NCBI GenBank assembly: GCA_030035585.1
Contig: CM057482.1
Location: 8,543,001-8,607,000 of the forward strand
Length of the DNA: 64,000 nucleotides
Reading direction: 5' to 3'
DNA from: Dugong dugon
Taxonomy: Eukaryota; Chordata; Mammalia; Sirenia; Dugongidae
This document shows positions 54,288 to 64,000 of this stretch, piece by piece; position 1 is the first letter of the stretch; each line of letters opens with the position of its first letter. The notes below the pieces were generated by a model. That model worked only from the letters and a program-made list of their open reading frames with translations. It ran no database searches and was not told the origin of the DNA. The position numbers were made by a program, and so were the translations under genes.

Positions 54288-54472
54288 CGAACCAAACCCA
54301 CTGCCGTGGAGTTGATTCTGACTCATAGTGACCCCATAGGGTTTCCAAGGCTGTACATCTCTACAGAAGCAAACTGCCACATCTTTCTCCCGCAGAGCTG
54401 CTGGTGGTTTCGAACTGCCAACCTTTCGGTTAGCAGCTGAGCACTTTAACAACTGCATCACCAGGGCTCCTT
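54288..54472 (-). repeat. AfroSINE, full length
   Basis: 'actgccgtggagttgattct', 'gaagcaaactgccacatctt', 'gttagcagctgagcacttta'; lacks the 'aggacagagtagaactg' stretch. Confidence 0.92.
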
Positions 54473-55689
54473 CCCTGACTCACAGGGCAGACCAACTCCA
54501 TTTGCCCTGTGCTGCAGTTGCTATGCTTGACACATTCCTGCCTTCAATCCACGGATGCTCCTACCCTGTACCCCCAGTCCTGGAGCTTACTGGAGGAATT
54601 GTGAGTGGTGTGGGTGGGGACGGGGGAGTCAGGACACAGGCACAGCCACTGCCTTCCTTTGCCTTTGTTTTAGGATAATGAACAGGCAGCCCTCACTGGT
54701 CTGGTCTTTCCTTGATCTGGAGTGGCCAAGTAACTGTAAAGGAAGAGGATTTGGCTGGTGGCCCCTGTGCTCAAAATGTGGCTGCCACTTTCCACTCGAC
54801 AGTCACAGTTCCTACCACTGCAGCTTAATGACAGTGCCTGTATGCTGCAGGCCGGGGGCAGCTCGGCGAGGCAGTGCTTTAATACTTTATTAGACAGACA
54901 ACGTGCTGCGCCTGGTGAACCGCCCACCCGCTGGGGGCATGCACATTTCCAGGGCTCCTGCTAGGAATGTGGGCCTGTGCTCATGAGGGTGGGTGTTTTC
55001 TTAACTATCTCACTCAAGCCACAGAGAGGCAACTTCACTCCAGAGGGTCCCAACTGGAGCTCTCGAAGTATTTTTTCTGCTACTGCAGCAGAGGGACTGC
55101 AGAGACCTGCCCCTGGCACATTAGCCAGACAGGTCTGGGCCCTGGAGGATTCAGGACAGTCTGGACCCAAGCACGCATTTTAGAACAAAAAGGACTGTAA
55201 AGGCATTCATTTTGCATATTAATTGCAAAATATATGGCATTTCTGTGAGGGCAGAGGGGAGGGATGTTTATAAAGTGCCCCCAGTCCTAAAAGACAATGC
55301 ACCTGATACCTTCTCAGCTGCACCCAGCCCTCACGAGCCGGCAGCCCACCTCTCACCAGCTCCTTTGTCTGAGATGGCTTCCTGCAGGCCTGGAAAGGCT
55401 CCGTTTCTGCCAGGCAGGCAAAGCTCTCCAGAGATGGAGGGAGATTGCCCAGTTCCCACAAGCTTCTAAAGAAGGAGGGCACTGACCAAAAAGTTTCCTT
55501 GAGGCAGAGTTGGTAAACCGAGGTATTTGTGGGTCAGATGCTATTTCCTGTTCTCTGTGACAATAGCTTTCTTTAAGTAAAACAGTGAAACTGGTGAAGA
55601 CAAAGGTCGGTGTTTCGTCGTCTATTTGCTTAAAGGGAGGCAACCCTGCTTTTCAGCAGCTCTTGAACTTCCTTCACGGCCATCACGGG
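54473..55689. other. No feature recognised
   Basis: Unique sequence with short opposite-strand frames only. Confidence 0.5.
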
Positions 55690-55905
55690 AGTCCTTGGGT
55701 GGTGCAAACGGATAACATGCTTGGCTGCTAACTGAAAGGTTGCAAGTTCGAGTCCACCCAGAGGTGCCTCGGAAGAAAGGCCTGTCAGTCTACTTCCCAA
55801 AAATCAGCCATTAAACACCCTATGGGCCACATCTCTACTCTAACACACATGGGGTCGCCATGAATTGGGGTCAACAGCCATTGGTAGGTGACGTGACAAT
55901 AACAG
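55690..55905 (+). repeat. AfroSINE, 'gtccctgggtgg' subtype
   Basis: 'gagtccttgggtggtgcaaa', 'gaggtgcctcggaagaaagg', tail 'acaataacagcaatg'. Its tail and the first bases of the next MIR recur inverted at 56976-57028. Confidence 0.92.
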
Positions 55906-56105
55906 CAATGCAATACCACCATTTATGGGGACCTACCTTGTGCCAACCACTGTGCCAGGCACTTCACATCCTATATGGTCTTAATCCTCACAGCAGCCTG
56001 CAGGGTAGGGACCATGTCCTCATTCTATAGATGGAGGAACGGAGGCCTAGCCAATGTCGGGTTGCACACAGTCACGTTGATGGTAGGTGACAGAGCCAGG
56101 GGCTC
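55906..56105 (-). repeat. MIR SINE
   Basis: 'ctgtgccaggcacttcacat', 'ggtcttaatcctcacagcag', 'gatggaggaacggaggccta', 'gtgacagagccaggggctct'. Confidence 0.82.
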
Positions 56106-56740
56106 TGAAGGGCATTATGGTCATTAGAAGGCTAGTCCCTGCATTTTTTCCTCTCTCTCCTTCCTACAGAACTAGTAAGCATTATTTCCTCAATTTTGAA
56201 AATAAGAAACTGGGTCATAAAGTCAATGTCTTTACTAGCATCTTTGGAACAGAAAACAAACCCCAGCCTTCTTTATTCTCTTTCCTTTAAGATCAAAGGA
56301 GAAAGGGCTGTTTGCCTGCGGCACTCTCCCGCCGCATCAAGGGAGCTGCTTCACCTCTTGACTTGGGTTGCAGGTTAAATCCCTAGGCAGCACCTGGAGA
56401 AGGTGGGGCTTGTGGGGAGGGGAGCTTCTCCTTACACTTCTGGAAATCCTAGGGGAAGGAGGAAGGCCAGAACTGGCCTGGAGGCTACCGCCAGGAGGGG
56501 TCCTGGCTAAGCCACTCTAGCTGACGGAGCGGAGCGATGGGCCTGCTGCTTCAAGAGACGTGGCAGCTCAACCCACAGAGCTGGTAGGAGTCCTCTGGGA
56601 TAGGGGTGGGGGGCAGCTAGCAGGGTGTCCAGCTCAGCTCTGGGCCCAAGGACAAGCCCTGTGACTGCCTAATAACTTCCTGGAGAGCGCATCTTGGGGC
56701 CACCTGCAGCTGGGAGCCATGACACGGTGCCTGTGGGGAT

Positions 56741-56906
56741 GCTCCTCTTTTCCACCCTCGGCCTCTCATTGAGTGAAGCAAAGCAAATAAACCCTGAGCT
56801 TGCAACTCAGAATGAGGGTCCCAGCTCCTCTTTTCCACCCTCAGCCTCTCATTGAGTGAAGCAAAGCAAATAAATCCTGAGCTTGCAACTCAGAATGAGG
56901 CTCCCA
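56741..56906 (+). repeat. 83-bp tandem duplication
   Basis: Units 56741-56823 and 56824-56906 begin 'gctcctcttttccaccctc' and differ at about three bases, so the duplication is recent compared with the other repeats here. Confidence 0.93.
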
Positions 56907-56975
56907 GCTGCAGTCCTGCCTCCTCCCCTCCCCACACCCTGCTTGGTATGGATGCAGTGCCCCACCAGGGCTGTA

Positions 56976-57028
56976 CATAAATGGTGGTACCGCATTGCTG
57001 TTATTGTCATATCACCTACCAATGGCTG
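56976..57028 (-). repeat. 53-bp inverted copy of 55875-55927
   Basis: 49 of 53 positions agree with the reverse complement of 55875-55927, which is an AfroSINE-tail/MIR junction. The mismatches are two adjacent pairs. This copy lies immediately 5' of the AfroSINE at 57032. Confidence 0.9.
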
Positions 57029-57031
57029 AAA

Positions 57032-57245
57032 GGGGCCCTGGTGGCTCAGTATTTAGGTGCTTGGCTGCTAACAGAAGGGTTGGCAGTTTGAACCCACCAG
57101 CCGCTCCCCAGGGAGAAAGATGTGGCAGTCTGTTTCCGTAAAGAGTACAGCCTTGGAAACCCTGTGGGCAATTCTACTCCGTCCTACAGGGTCTCTGTGA
57201 GTGGGAATCCACTCGCCGGCAACAGCCGTTTTTTGTTTTTGTTTT
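57032..57245 (+). repeat. AfroSINE, full length, with an extra 5' segment
   Basis: 'ggccctggtggctcagtatt', 'ggcagtttgaacccaccag', T-rich tail. A 7-base 'tgtacat' at 56972-56978 and 57246-57252 could be the target duplication; if so, the inserted unit includes the 53-bp inverted segment. Confidence 0.92.
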
Positions 57246-57951
57246 TGTACATGCCATGAGGAAGGCACCGGTCCTACACCCCAACCCTTATGACCCACTC
57301 TCTGCAAAAAGAGTCCCGGGCACAGATTCTCCCACCTGGTTTTCCCCACAGAGCGAGAAGCAAACCCAACTGAGAAAGCGGTTTGTTAACTGTGGGAGTC
57401 CGGGGATGCATGACTTCTAAAAACCAAGACTTTGAGGTCAGACACTAGCAGGGCCAGCTCAGAAGGGCCCCACGCTCGGTTTAGTACTCTGCTGGCGCCA
57501 TCTTGAAACTCATAAGAATTTTATCTTTGTGTTCTGCGAGGGCCTATGGACAACGGAGCATGCGCGTGTGAAGAGCTCTGCGCGATATGCGTGTCCACTG
57601 TTCCTTGCTATTCATTTGCGTATAATCATCACGAAGCGCCTGAGCACAGACTTCCGGTGCACGCTGCGAGGGAGTGCAGCGAGACTCACAGCTCGTGCAA
57701 GTTAACCGTGCCATGTCTGTGACTAAGTGTGAACGCTGGACGCCCCCAAGAGGCCACTCTCTCCTTCCGTTTGAATCCGAACTTGCTTTGACCACAGAGA
57801 GAAGGCAATGGCGTTCAGAGATGAAGGAACAACCAAGGTACCCTATAGTATCCTTTCTTACTGGGTTTCCTTCCCGGTAGCAGCTAACCACATACGCTGG
57901 TAGAAGATAAGTGAGTCCACATATGAGTTAAATGTTCATATAAGCATTTAA
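57246..57951. other. Unique with a CpG-rich core at about 57478-57800
   Basis: The core keeps about 20 CpGs in 320 bases (for example 'gcatgcgcgtgtg', 'ctgcgcgatatgcg'), well above its surroundings. I half-recognise 'cgccatcttgaaactc' from a dispersed mammalian repeat but cannot name it. A small unmethylated element is an alternative. Confidence 0.45.
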
Positions 57952-58120
57952 GGAGCCCTGGTGGCGTGGTGGTTAAGAGCTCTGCTTCTTAACCGAAGGA
58001 TTGGCAATTCGAGCCCACCAGCTGCACCTTGGAAGCCCTATGGGGCAGTTCCAGTCTGTCCTTTAGGGTTGCTGTGAGTCGGAATTGACTCGACCGCAAT
58101 GGGTTTGGTGGTTTTTTTGG
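57952..58120 (+). repeat. AfroSINE, short form
   Basis: 'ggagccctggtggcgtggtg', B box 'aattcgagcccacc', tail 'gggtttggtggttttt'. Confidence 0.93.
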
Positions 58121-58944
58121 TGTATACATTTAAAACCGGCATTGCACAATATAAAGAACAGTAAAATTCATGCTAATCATTTAAAATTTTAATGTTTATT
58201 TACTTAGAAAGACAGGAAATTGCAAAAAACAAACAAAAAACCCACCACCAAGACAAGTAGAGAGAGAGACGGTAGAAGAAAGGAAAAAGCTTTTATAATC
58301 TAGTTCTTTTAATGACACTTTTCCCCTGTTCTTTGAATAGGGGTCCCTCATTTTCAGGAGCCCTGGAATAAGAGACCCCTACCCTCACCCGAGACAGGCC
58401 AGTGGCCTCCAGGGCTCCAGTTGGGAAGCCAGCCCCTGTGTGTCTGAGTAGAGCCAGCCCTGTCAGGGGCCCTTCTACAGCAAAGCAAAGTCCACAGGGT
58501 CATACACCTGACCTTGGCCCTCGCTGCAGAGGTGCAAATCCTGGGGCCCTCTGCGGAAGGACAGGGGCTTGTCACGGCCTGGCAAGGCTGGCTTCTGGCC
58601 TGCTGGCCTCACCTCATTCCTGCATAAGGAAGCCTGATGGTTTTTGTCTAACATGGGGTAAAGCCTCCATTCCCGCCTCCTCCCCATCCCGGCACATATT
58701 TCCTCTGTCTCCCTCCAGTCTCCTTGCTTTATGGTTGCAAATGCAACTTGCTAAAATCTGATTCGGAGATACAGGTCTGTAACTCCGTGGAAGGTCTTTT
58801 TCCTCTATCAAGGGGACATCAATGGCTTGGATAAAAATGGGCATAAAGCGGATGACGGCCATATCAAGAGAAAGTTGAATGTTCCTTAAATGATATTGTT
58901 GTCATTAAATGTTGCTTGTGTGGGTTGGTTAGTTGTTTTTCCAA
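58121..58944. other. No feature recognised; A-rich patch at 58225-58250
   Basis: Unique sequence; the 119-residue plus frame at 58402-58761 overlaps minus frames and has no domain. Confidence 0.45.
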
Positions 58945-59110
58945 GGAACCCATTTATTACTTGGTCTTCATAAAAATCCTGGGGGCGGTGGCGCCAAAGA
59001 CAGTCTTACTGGGAGATGAAGCCACTGAGGTGCAGAGAGCCGGGGCCACCCAAGGTCACCAGCTAGCACGCAGCAGAGTCAAGAGGGGAACCCAGCTCTT
59101 GGCCCACACT
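58945..59110 (-). repeat. MIR SINE
   Basis: 'gatgaagccactgaggtgca', 'ccacccaaggtcaccagcta', 'gaggggaacccagctcttgg'. Confidence 0.72.
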
Positions 59111-59516
59111 GTGCCACCTGGGCCCCACCTCAGCGTCCGGCACTGGTACGGCCCTCGGGGAAGAGTGTGGTCCACCCCTCCGTGCGTGGCTCCAGGGGGA
59201 AGCCCTGGCCATGTGATTGGTAATCCCCGGTGCCAGCGGCTGTGCGGCTGCAGGCGAAACGCGTTCCCGATCACATGCTCTTCTGTCAGGGGGACCCTCG
59301 TAAACTTTCTATGTGGGGCAGATTGAGAGCAGCCATTTCATTTGGAAACCAAACACTGGGAACAGATTAAGATCTAAATCATGACTTAATTCTTTTCCAG
59401 ATGTCAGACAGCAGTTAAAATAAGACATTGTCTGCAAAATACCCAACTGCTCTGTGTCAGAGAAACAGCCAAGTCAGTTTGCTTGTTTGGGATTTCAAGG
59501 TCCCTTGTGTTATTGG

Positions 59517-59730
59517 GCAGTGCCTGGTGGCACAGTGGTTAAAGATCTTGGCTGCTAACTGAAAGGTTGATGGTTAAGGTCCACCCAGAGGTGCTGTGAA
59601 AGAAAGGCCTGGTGATCTACTTCCGAAAAATGAGCCGTAGAAAACCCTATGGAGCGCAGGTCTGCTCTGACATACATGGCGTTGTCATGAGTTGGAATCG
59701 ACTCGGGGCAGCTGGTTTGGTTCGGTTTGT
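59517..59730 (+). repeat. AfroSINE, 'gtccctgggtgg'-type body
   Basis: Head 'tgcctggtggcacagtgg' with an A-box match, body 'cccagaggtgctgtgaaaga' of the other subtype. It may be a mosaic of the two subtypes. Confidence 0.88.
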
Positions 59731-59764
59731 GTCCTTGGAAAGAGTCCCTGTGATAAAGAAGGGG

Positions 59765-59910
59765 TGGTCTTTTCCATCAAGGCTGGAATATGAGCTTGAG
59801 CGGAGCAGGAACCTCGCAGATCTTGCTCTGTGCTGTATCCCACATCTAGAACAATATCTGGCACATAATAGGTGCTCAGTAAATATCTGTGGGATGAATG
59901 AATGATTGAC
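59765..59910 (+). repeat. L2 LINE 3' tail
   Basis: 'cacatctagaacaatatctg', 'gcacataataggtgctcagt', 'aaatatctgtgggatgaatg'. Confidence 0.75.
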
Positions 59911-59994
59911 TTCCACTGCTTCTAAGCGAGGTCTCCAGGCGGGTAGAGGAGGGATCTGGGTTTAGCAGTGCCTCCTCTCTCTGCGGTACTCTGC

Positions 59995-60180
59995 CATCCT
60001 GATCTCATTTAATGCTCACGAGAGCACTCTGAGGTTGGGGAAACTCCATAGACAGGGAATCCTGGGCTCAGAGAGGTGAAGCAACTTGTCCAAAGTAACA
60101 TAGTTAATAATTGGCAGAGCTGGGGCTCAAGCTCAGACCGACAGATTCCAGGCTTCCTACTCTCACGCCAGTAACCTTCT
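59995..60180 (-). repeat. MIR SINE
   Basis: 'ctgatctcatttaatgctca', 'agaggtgaagcaacttgtcc', 'gcagagctggggctcaagct'. Confidence 0.82.
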
Positions 60181-60355
60181 AAGGCTCTCAGAGGCTGGCG
60201 TGTTGACTGCACTGGACGTTCCTCTGTCTGCGAGGTGGCCATCTTCGCGTTGGCTAACGGTACAGCCCCTGATGGTCTCCGTGCTCCACCCCAGTGCACC
60301 TCAGCTCCAGGCTGAAGAGCGATACCACACAGTTCTGTAAAGGACAGGAGGGCAA

Positions 60356-60382
60356 GTGTGCGTGTGTGTGTGCGCACGCATG
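60356..60382. repeat. (TG)n microsatellite
   Basis: A short TG/CG run; a (TA)5-6 run follows at 60438-60450. Confidence 0.8.
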
Positions 60383-60470
60383 TGGTTTTATATGTCCAGC
60401 CTGTGTTCCCAAGTGAAGTCCATGTTAGTTCATTAATTTATATATATATACAGCCCACAAATGTACATAC

Positions 60471-60639
60471 CAAAACCAAACCCGTTGCCATCAAGTTGAT
60501 TCCAACTCATAGTGACCCTTAGACACATAGGACAGAGTAGAACTGCCCCATAGGGTTTTCAGGGAGCCGTGGGTGGATTCAAACTGCCGACCTTTTGGTT
60601 TGACAGCTGGGCTCTTAACCACTGTGCCACCAGGGCTCC
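60471..60639 (-). repeat. AfroSINE, short form
   Basis: 'gttgccatcaagttgattcc', an extra 'agacacat' inside the 3' part, 'gtgccaccagggctcc' terminus. Confidence 0.93.
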
Positions 60640-61202
60640 ACAGTGTATCTAAAGTACTTAAAATCCAGCAAATGTTATTTCTGAAAATAGAAATCATTTA
60701 ACATTCATCTTTACATCCTCACAGATAACACGGGTCCTGATACATAGCAGGTTCTTTAACACACAAGTTGGATGAGTTTATTGGATTTTTCACACATATC
60801 CGGTTGCATAGTATTAGAGCTCATAAGAAAGAGTGATCCAGCAGTGATTATACAGCTAAATAGCAAGAACCCTTCATAAGGCTGTTTCACTTTTAGCTTC
60901 ACCTTATACTTATTTGATCTTGGCCCCAAGGCGTAGGCAGATGTCACTCCCACCTAACAGACAAAATAGCTAAAGCCAAGCAGTTATGCAGTCTGGCCAA
61001 GACCTCTGAGCTATGACACAGTAGAAGCAGAACTAAAGCCAGGCGGTGGAGTTGTCAGTTCTTTCTGGCACCCCACTCTTTGCCCTGCGCTCTCCTGTCT
61101 CCAGGCAGACCTCCACACCGTTACAAGAGAAAAGCTTTTAACGGACGGAAAAGATGTCCCATTTTTCCATTCTCACAACAGATCACAGCCACTAGCACCC
61201 CC
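60640..61202. other. No clear feature
   Basis: A weak reversed MIR may lie at 60945-61050; otherwise unique. Confidence 0.4.
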
Positions 61203-61388
61203 GGTTGCTGTCCAGTCAATTCCAGTTCATGACCACCCATATGTGCCAGAGTAGAACTGCGCTCCATTGGGTTTTCTATGGCTGGTTTTTGGAAGTAGAT
61301 TGCCAGGCCTTTCTTCTGGGTGGACTTGAACCTCCAGCCTTTCAGTTAGCAGCTAAGTCCGTTCACTGTTTGCACCCCCAAAGACTCC
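61203..61388 (-). repeat. AfroSINE, 'gtccctgggtgg' subtype
   Basis: 'ggttgctgtccagtcaattc', 'ggaagtagattgccaggcct', head complement with a short deletion after 'ctttcttctgggtgg'. Confidence 0.9.
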
Positions 61389-62919
61389 CTCACAGCAAAC
61401 CTCACACCTAAGCTCCCCAAGCACTTCTATAGACGCATGTGGTGCTGCTTTTAAAAATAGCCCAGAAAAGATAGGCTTCACAGAGGGAAGCATTAGAACC
61501 TCAGGGAATTCCAGGGAGATTTTCTTTTTTAAAAAAAATCAGGAAGCAGTTTGTTGTATGTGCGCAGACTGTTCTGTAAAAAGCTACTTCACACGTGCAT
61601 TCCTGGCAGAAGGTGGCTTCCAGATCTTGGGAGTCTAGGTGAGGCGAAAACCCACAGCTGTTAATCTGCTGGTCTGCGAGAATGTGGATTGGCAACCCCG
61701 GCGGTCAGCATACGCACGGCTCTCTCTCAAGTTCATTCCCCAGGCAGCGAAAGTTACTCGGAACAAGTGATGTTCCAGACCCCATCCCAGGTATGTGCGA
61801 GCCACAGCATCAGCATCAGCGTTAAATGCCTTTCTAAAATAAGCTCGCTCAGTTTTTCGTGCAAAGCAGTTGGCCAGCCATCCTCCCAGTGTGGCGATGG
61901 AAAGGCTTTCTGTCGGTAGCGTGAAACTCACTGACAGGAGTAGAAGGTCCCTGGCCATCATACCTTCACAAGCCAGGAGAGGCCCCTAGCTTGGATGCTT
62001 TGGACTGACCTGATTATGTCCCAGGTGACACCCTCCTCCCTTACCAGCCCCCACCTTGCTGCCCACAGTAGAAAGCATAGGTACCGATCATTACACCATT
62101 TTTGTAAAATGACCTCATTTTCCTGAGAGTCAGCCAAGTTTCATGCATGTCAAAGAATTATGAGCCAAGGATCATTCTGGCAGTGATGATGCTCTGTCAA
62201 AAAGTGGGACTTTTTGCCAAAGAGAAGGAGGAGGGAGGTGCAGATTGATGGTGTAGAGGGAGTGTTGATGGAACAAATATTAATATTGATCCCCCCTACT
62301 CCAACACACACAGAGCCGGAAATAATGATCCTTATAATGGAAATGTGTGTTTTCAGATCCCTTTATGCATATTTCTATCATAGCACTACCCAGGACTACT
62401 CTTTGAAGCCCAACTTCAGTGGGCACAAATGGCATGTCCTATAATCTGTGTGACTGGACCCTGCAGTTGTGCAGTGCACAGCCTGCAAAGCCACACTTGG
62501 TTGCCTCAGTCTTATTTCACTGTACTGTCTAGCTGTTATCCTAGCCTGGCCCCAGTCCCTAGCCCCTCACCTTAGCGAAGACTGTACCAGTGGGTATATA
62601 ATATGTCTTATTCGTTTTGGAGGTCCACAGCACCTCAAACAGTGCTTATACATAGTACATCCTCGGTAAAAGTTTCTGGCATGACTTGCAGGTTTTAAAA
62701 AAAGCATGGACAATCATATACTTTCTCTCCTCACGTGTTTAATAAGATTAAACTGAGTTAAGCTGTGGTTAAAAAGCAACCTCTCTTTGAAAAGATCAAG
62801 TTGACATAGCTTTGGCTAGACTAGCCAAGAAAAAAGAGAGAAGACTTAAATTTCTGAAATCAGGAATGAAAGAGACATCACTATAGATCTTACAGAATAG
62901 AAAGGATTATAAGGAAATA
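61389..62919. other. No gene seen; CpG-retaining patch 61640-61925
   Basis: The patch has about a dozen CpGs and a 108-residue minus frame (61635-61961) with no domain I know. The rest is unique. Confidence 0.4.
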
Positions 62920-64000
62920 CTACGAACAGTTGTACTTTGGCTCTTGTGGACTTGTTTTAATTTTCTTCAGGTTCAACTTGAACGTACATATGAGCAATTG
63001 ATGGTCTGTTTCACAGTTGGTCCCTGGCCTTGTTCTGACTGATGGTATTGAGCTTCCCCATAGTCTCTTTCCACAGATGTAGTTAATTGGATTCCTGTGT
63101 ATTCCATATGGCAAGGTCCACATGCACAGTCATCGTTTATGTTTTTGGTGAAAAAAGGTATTGCCAATGAATAGGTTGTTGGTCTTGCACAATTCTATCA
63201 TACGATCTCTGGCATCATTTCTATCACCAAGGTCATATTTTTCCACTACTGACCCTTCTTCATTATTTTCAGCTTTTGAATCCCAGTCACCAGTAATTAT
63301 CAATGCATCTTGGCTGCACGTTTGATCAATTTCAGAGTGCAGAAGTTGGTAAAAATCTTAAATTTGTTCATTTTTGTTGTTAGTAATTAGTGTGTAAATT
63401 TGAATAATAGTCGTACTAACTGGTCTTCCTTGCAGGCGTATAGGTATTATCCTATCACTGACTGTGTTGTACTTCAGGGTAGATCTTAAAATGTTCTTTT
63501 TGACAATGTGAATGCAATGCCATTCCTCTTCAATTTGTCATTCCCAGCATAGTAGACCATATGATTGTCCAATTCACAGTGGCCAATACCAGTTCATTTC
63601 CGCTCACTAATGTGTAGGATGTCAGTCTTCAAGTGTTCCATTTCATTTTTGACAACTTCCAATCTTCCTAGATTTATACTCCGTACATTCCACATTCCAG
63701 TTACTAATAAATGTTTGCAGCTGTTTCTTCTCATTTTGAGTTGTGCAACATCAGCAGATGAAAGTCCTGAAAGCCTGACTCCATCCATGTCATTAAGGTC
63801 TGCTTTGAGGAGGCAGCTCTTCCCCAGTCATCTTTTGAGCGCCTTCTAACCTGAGGGGCTCATCTTCTGGACTGTATCAGACAATGTTCCGCAGCTGTTC
63901 ATAAGGTTTTCACCGGCTAATTTTTTTCAGAAGTACACTGCCAGGCCCTTCTTCCTAGTCTGCCTTAGTCTGGAAGCTTTGCTAAAACTTGTCCACCACG
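62920..64000 (-). mobile_element. RTE/BovB-class LINE, 5' part, running off the window
   Basis: On the minus strand the 5' untranslated part (63800-64000) leads into the endonuclease domain (63790 down to 62945). Beyond 62920 the element stops, so the reverse transcriptase is missing from this copy. The 5' region shares 'gccaggcccttcttcctagt' with the tRNA-Gly SINE body. The right end is cut by the window. Confidence 0.85.
62945..63790 (-). pseudogene. RTE apurinic-type endonuclease domain remnant
   Basis: N side 'WNVRSINLGRLEVVKNEME' (63640-63700) fits the RTE start 'WNVRSM..GKLEVVK.EM'. 'IITGDWDSK' (63274-63300) corresponds to the GDFNAK-type motif, and 'NCETDHQLLI' (about 62990-63015) carries a TDH in place of the catalytic SDH. 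The 'WTLPYGIHRNPINYIC' block is one frame away from its upstream neighbour, giving a frameshift near 63120. Stops occur elsewhere; it is not functional. Confidence 0.85.

Noticed and set aside
1..64000. Bacterial or phage-type systems (CRISPR, operons, integrases)
   Set aside because: Sequence is a mammalian nuclear genome; regularly recurring repeats are dispersed SINEs, not arrays.

Overview
The window is non-coding DNA from a mammalian nuclear genome. It is almost certainly an afrotherian and most likely a paenungulate such as an elephant; sirenian or hyrax cannot be excluded. The main evidence is about 45 copies of the tRNA-derived AfroSINE on both strands. Two large pieces of an RTE/BovB-class LINE and several poly-A-tailed L1 3' ends, of a type I recall from elephant and manatee, support this. 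Older pan-mammalian repeats (MIR, L2, old L1, MER5/MER20-type hAT, MaLR-like LTRs) form the background. I found no protein-coding exon, functional RNA gene, CRISPR array or bacterial-style operon that I can support. Every long open frame is either repeat-derived or a by-product of low complexity.

Layout. 1-3 kb: no repeat recognised. 3-13 kb: heavily nested repeats (an L1 end inside an AfroSINE; a MIR hit by an AfroSINE hit by an RTE), two tRNA-Gly-type SINEs, two adjacent L1 3' ends and a hairpin. 13-17 kb: mostly unique with a few SINEs. 17-25 kb: L1 fragments, a dead hAT transposase, MaLR-like LTRs, an 800-bp L1 3' end, a foldback element with inverted arms, and an LTR inside an AfroSINE. 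25-35 kb: AfroSINEs, a candidate CpG-rich MITE inside a MIR, and a minisatellite grown from an L2 tail. 35-37.5 kb: an old L1 with two SINEs, then a Tigger-like element. 39.1-39.4 kb: a long TGTC/TG microsatellite. 40-45 kb: an LTR with a perfect 5-bp target duplication inside an RTE fragment, a SINE inside a SINE, and MIRs. 45-50 kb: largely unique. 50-62 kb: an RTE whose 5' and 3' ends are fused, L2/MIR/AfroSINE copies, an 83-bp tandem duplication, a 53-bp inverted repeat spaced about 1.05 kb and two CpG-retaining stretches. 62.9-64 kb: the 5' half of a second RTE (endonuclease domain), running off the window end.

How the parts relate. The nesting gives a relative chronology: MIR and L2 are oldest, AfroSINEs landed in them, and then L1, RTE and MaLR-like LTR copies landed in AfroSINEs. 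The most interesting relationship is modular. The tRNA-Gly-headed SINE looks like a tRNA promoter joined to a piece of the RTE 5' end and a piece of the RTE 3' end, and a tRNA-less RTE 5'/3' fusion is present at 50.2-50.7 kb. Family names come from sequence recall; no database search was run, and edges are good to roughly 5-20 bases unless a target-site duplication fixes them.
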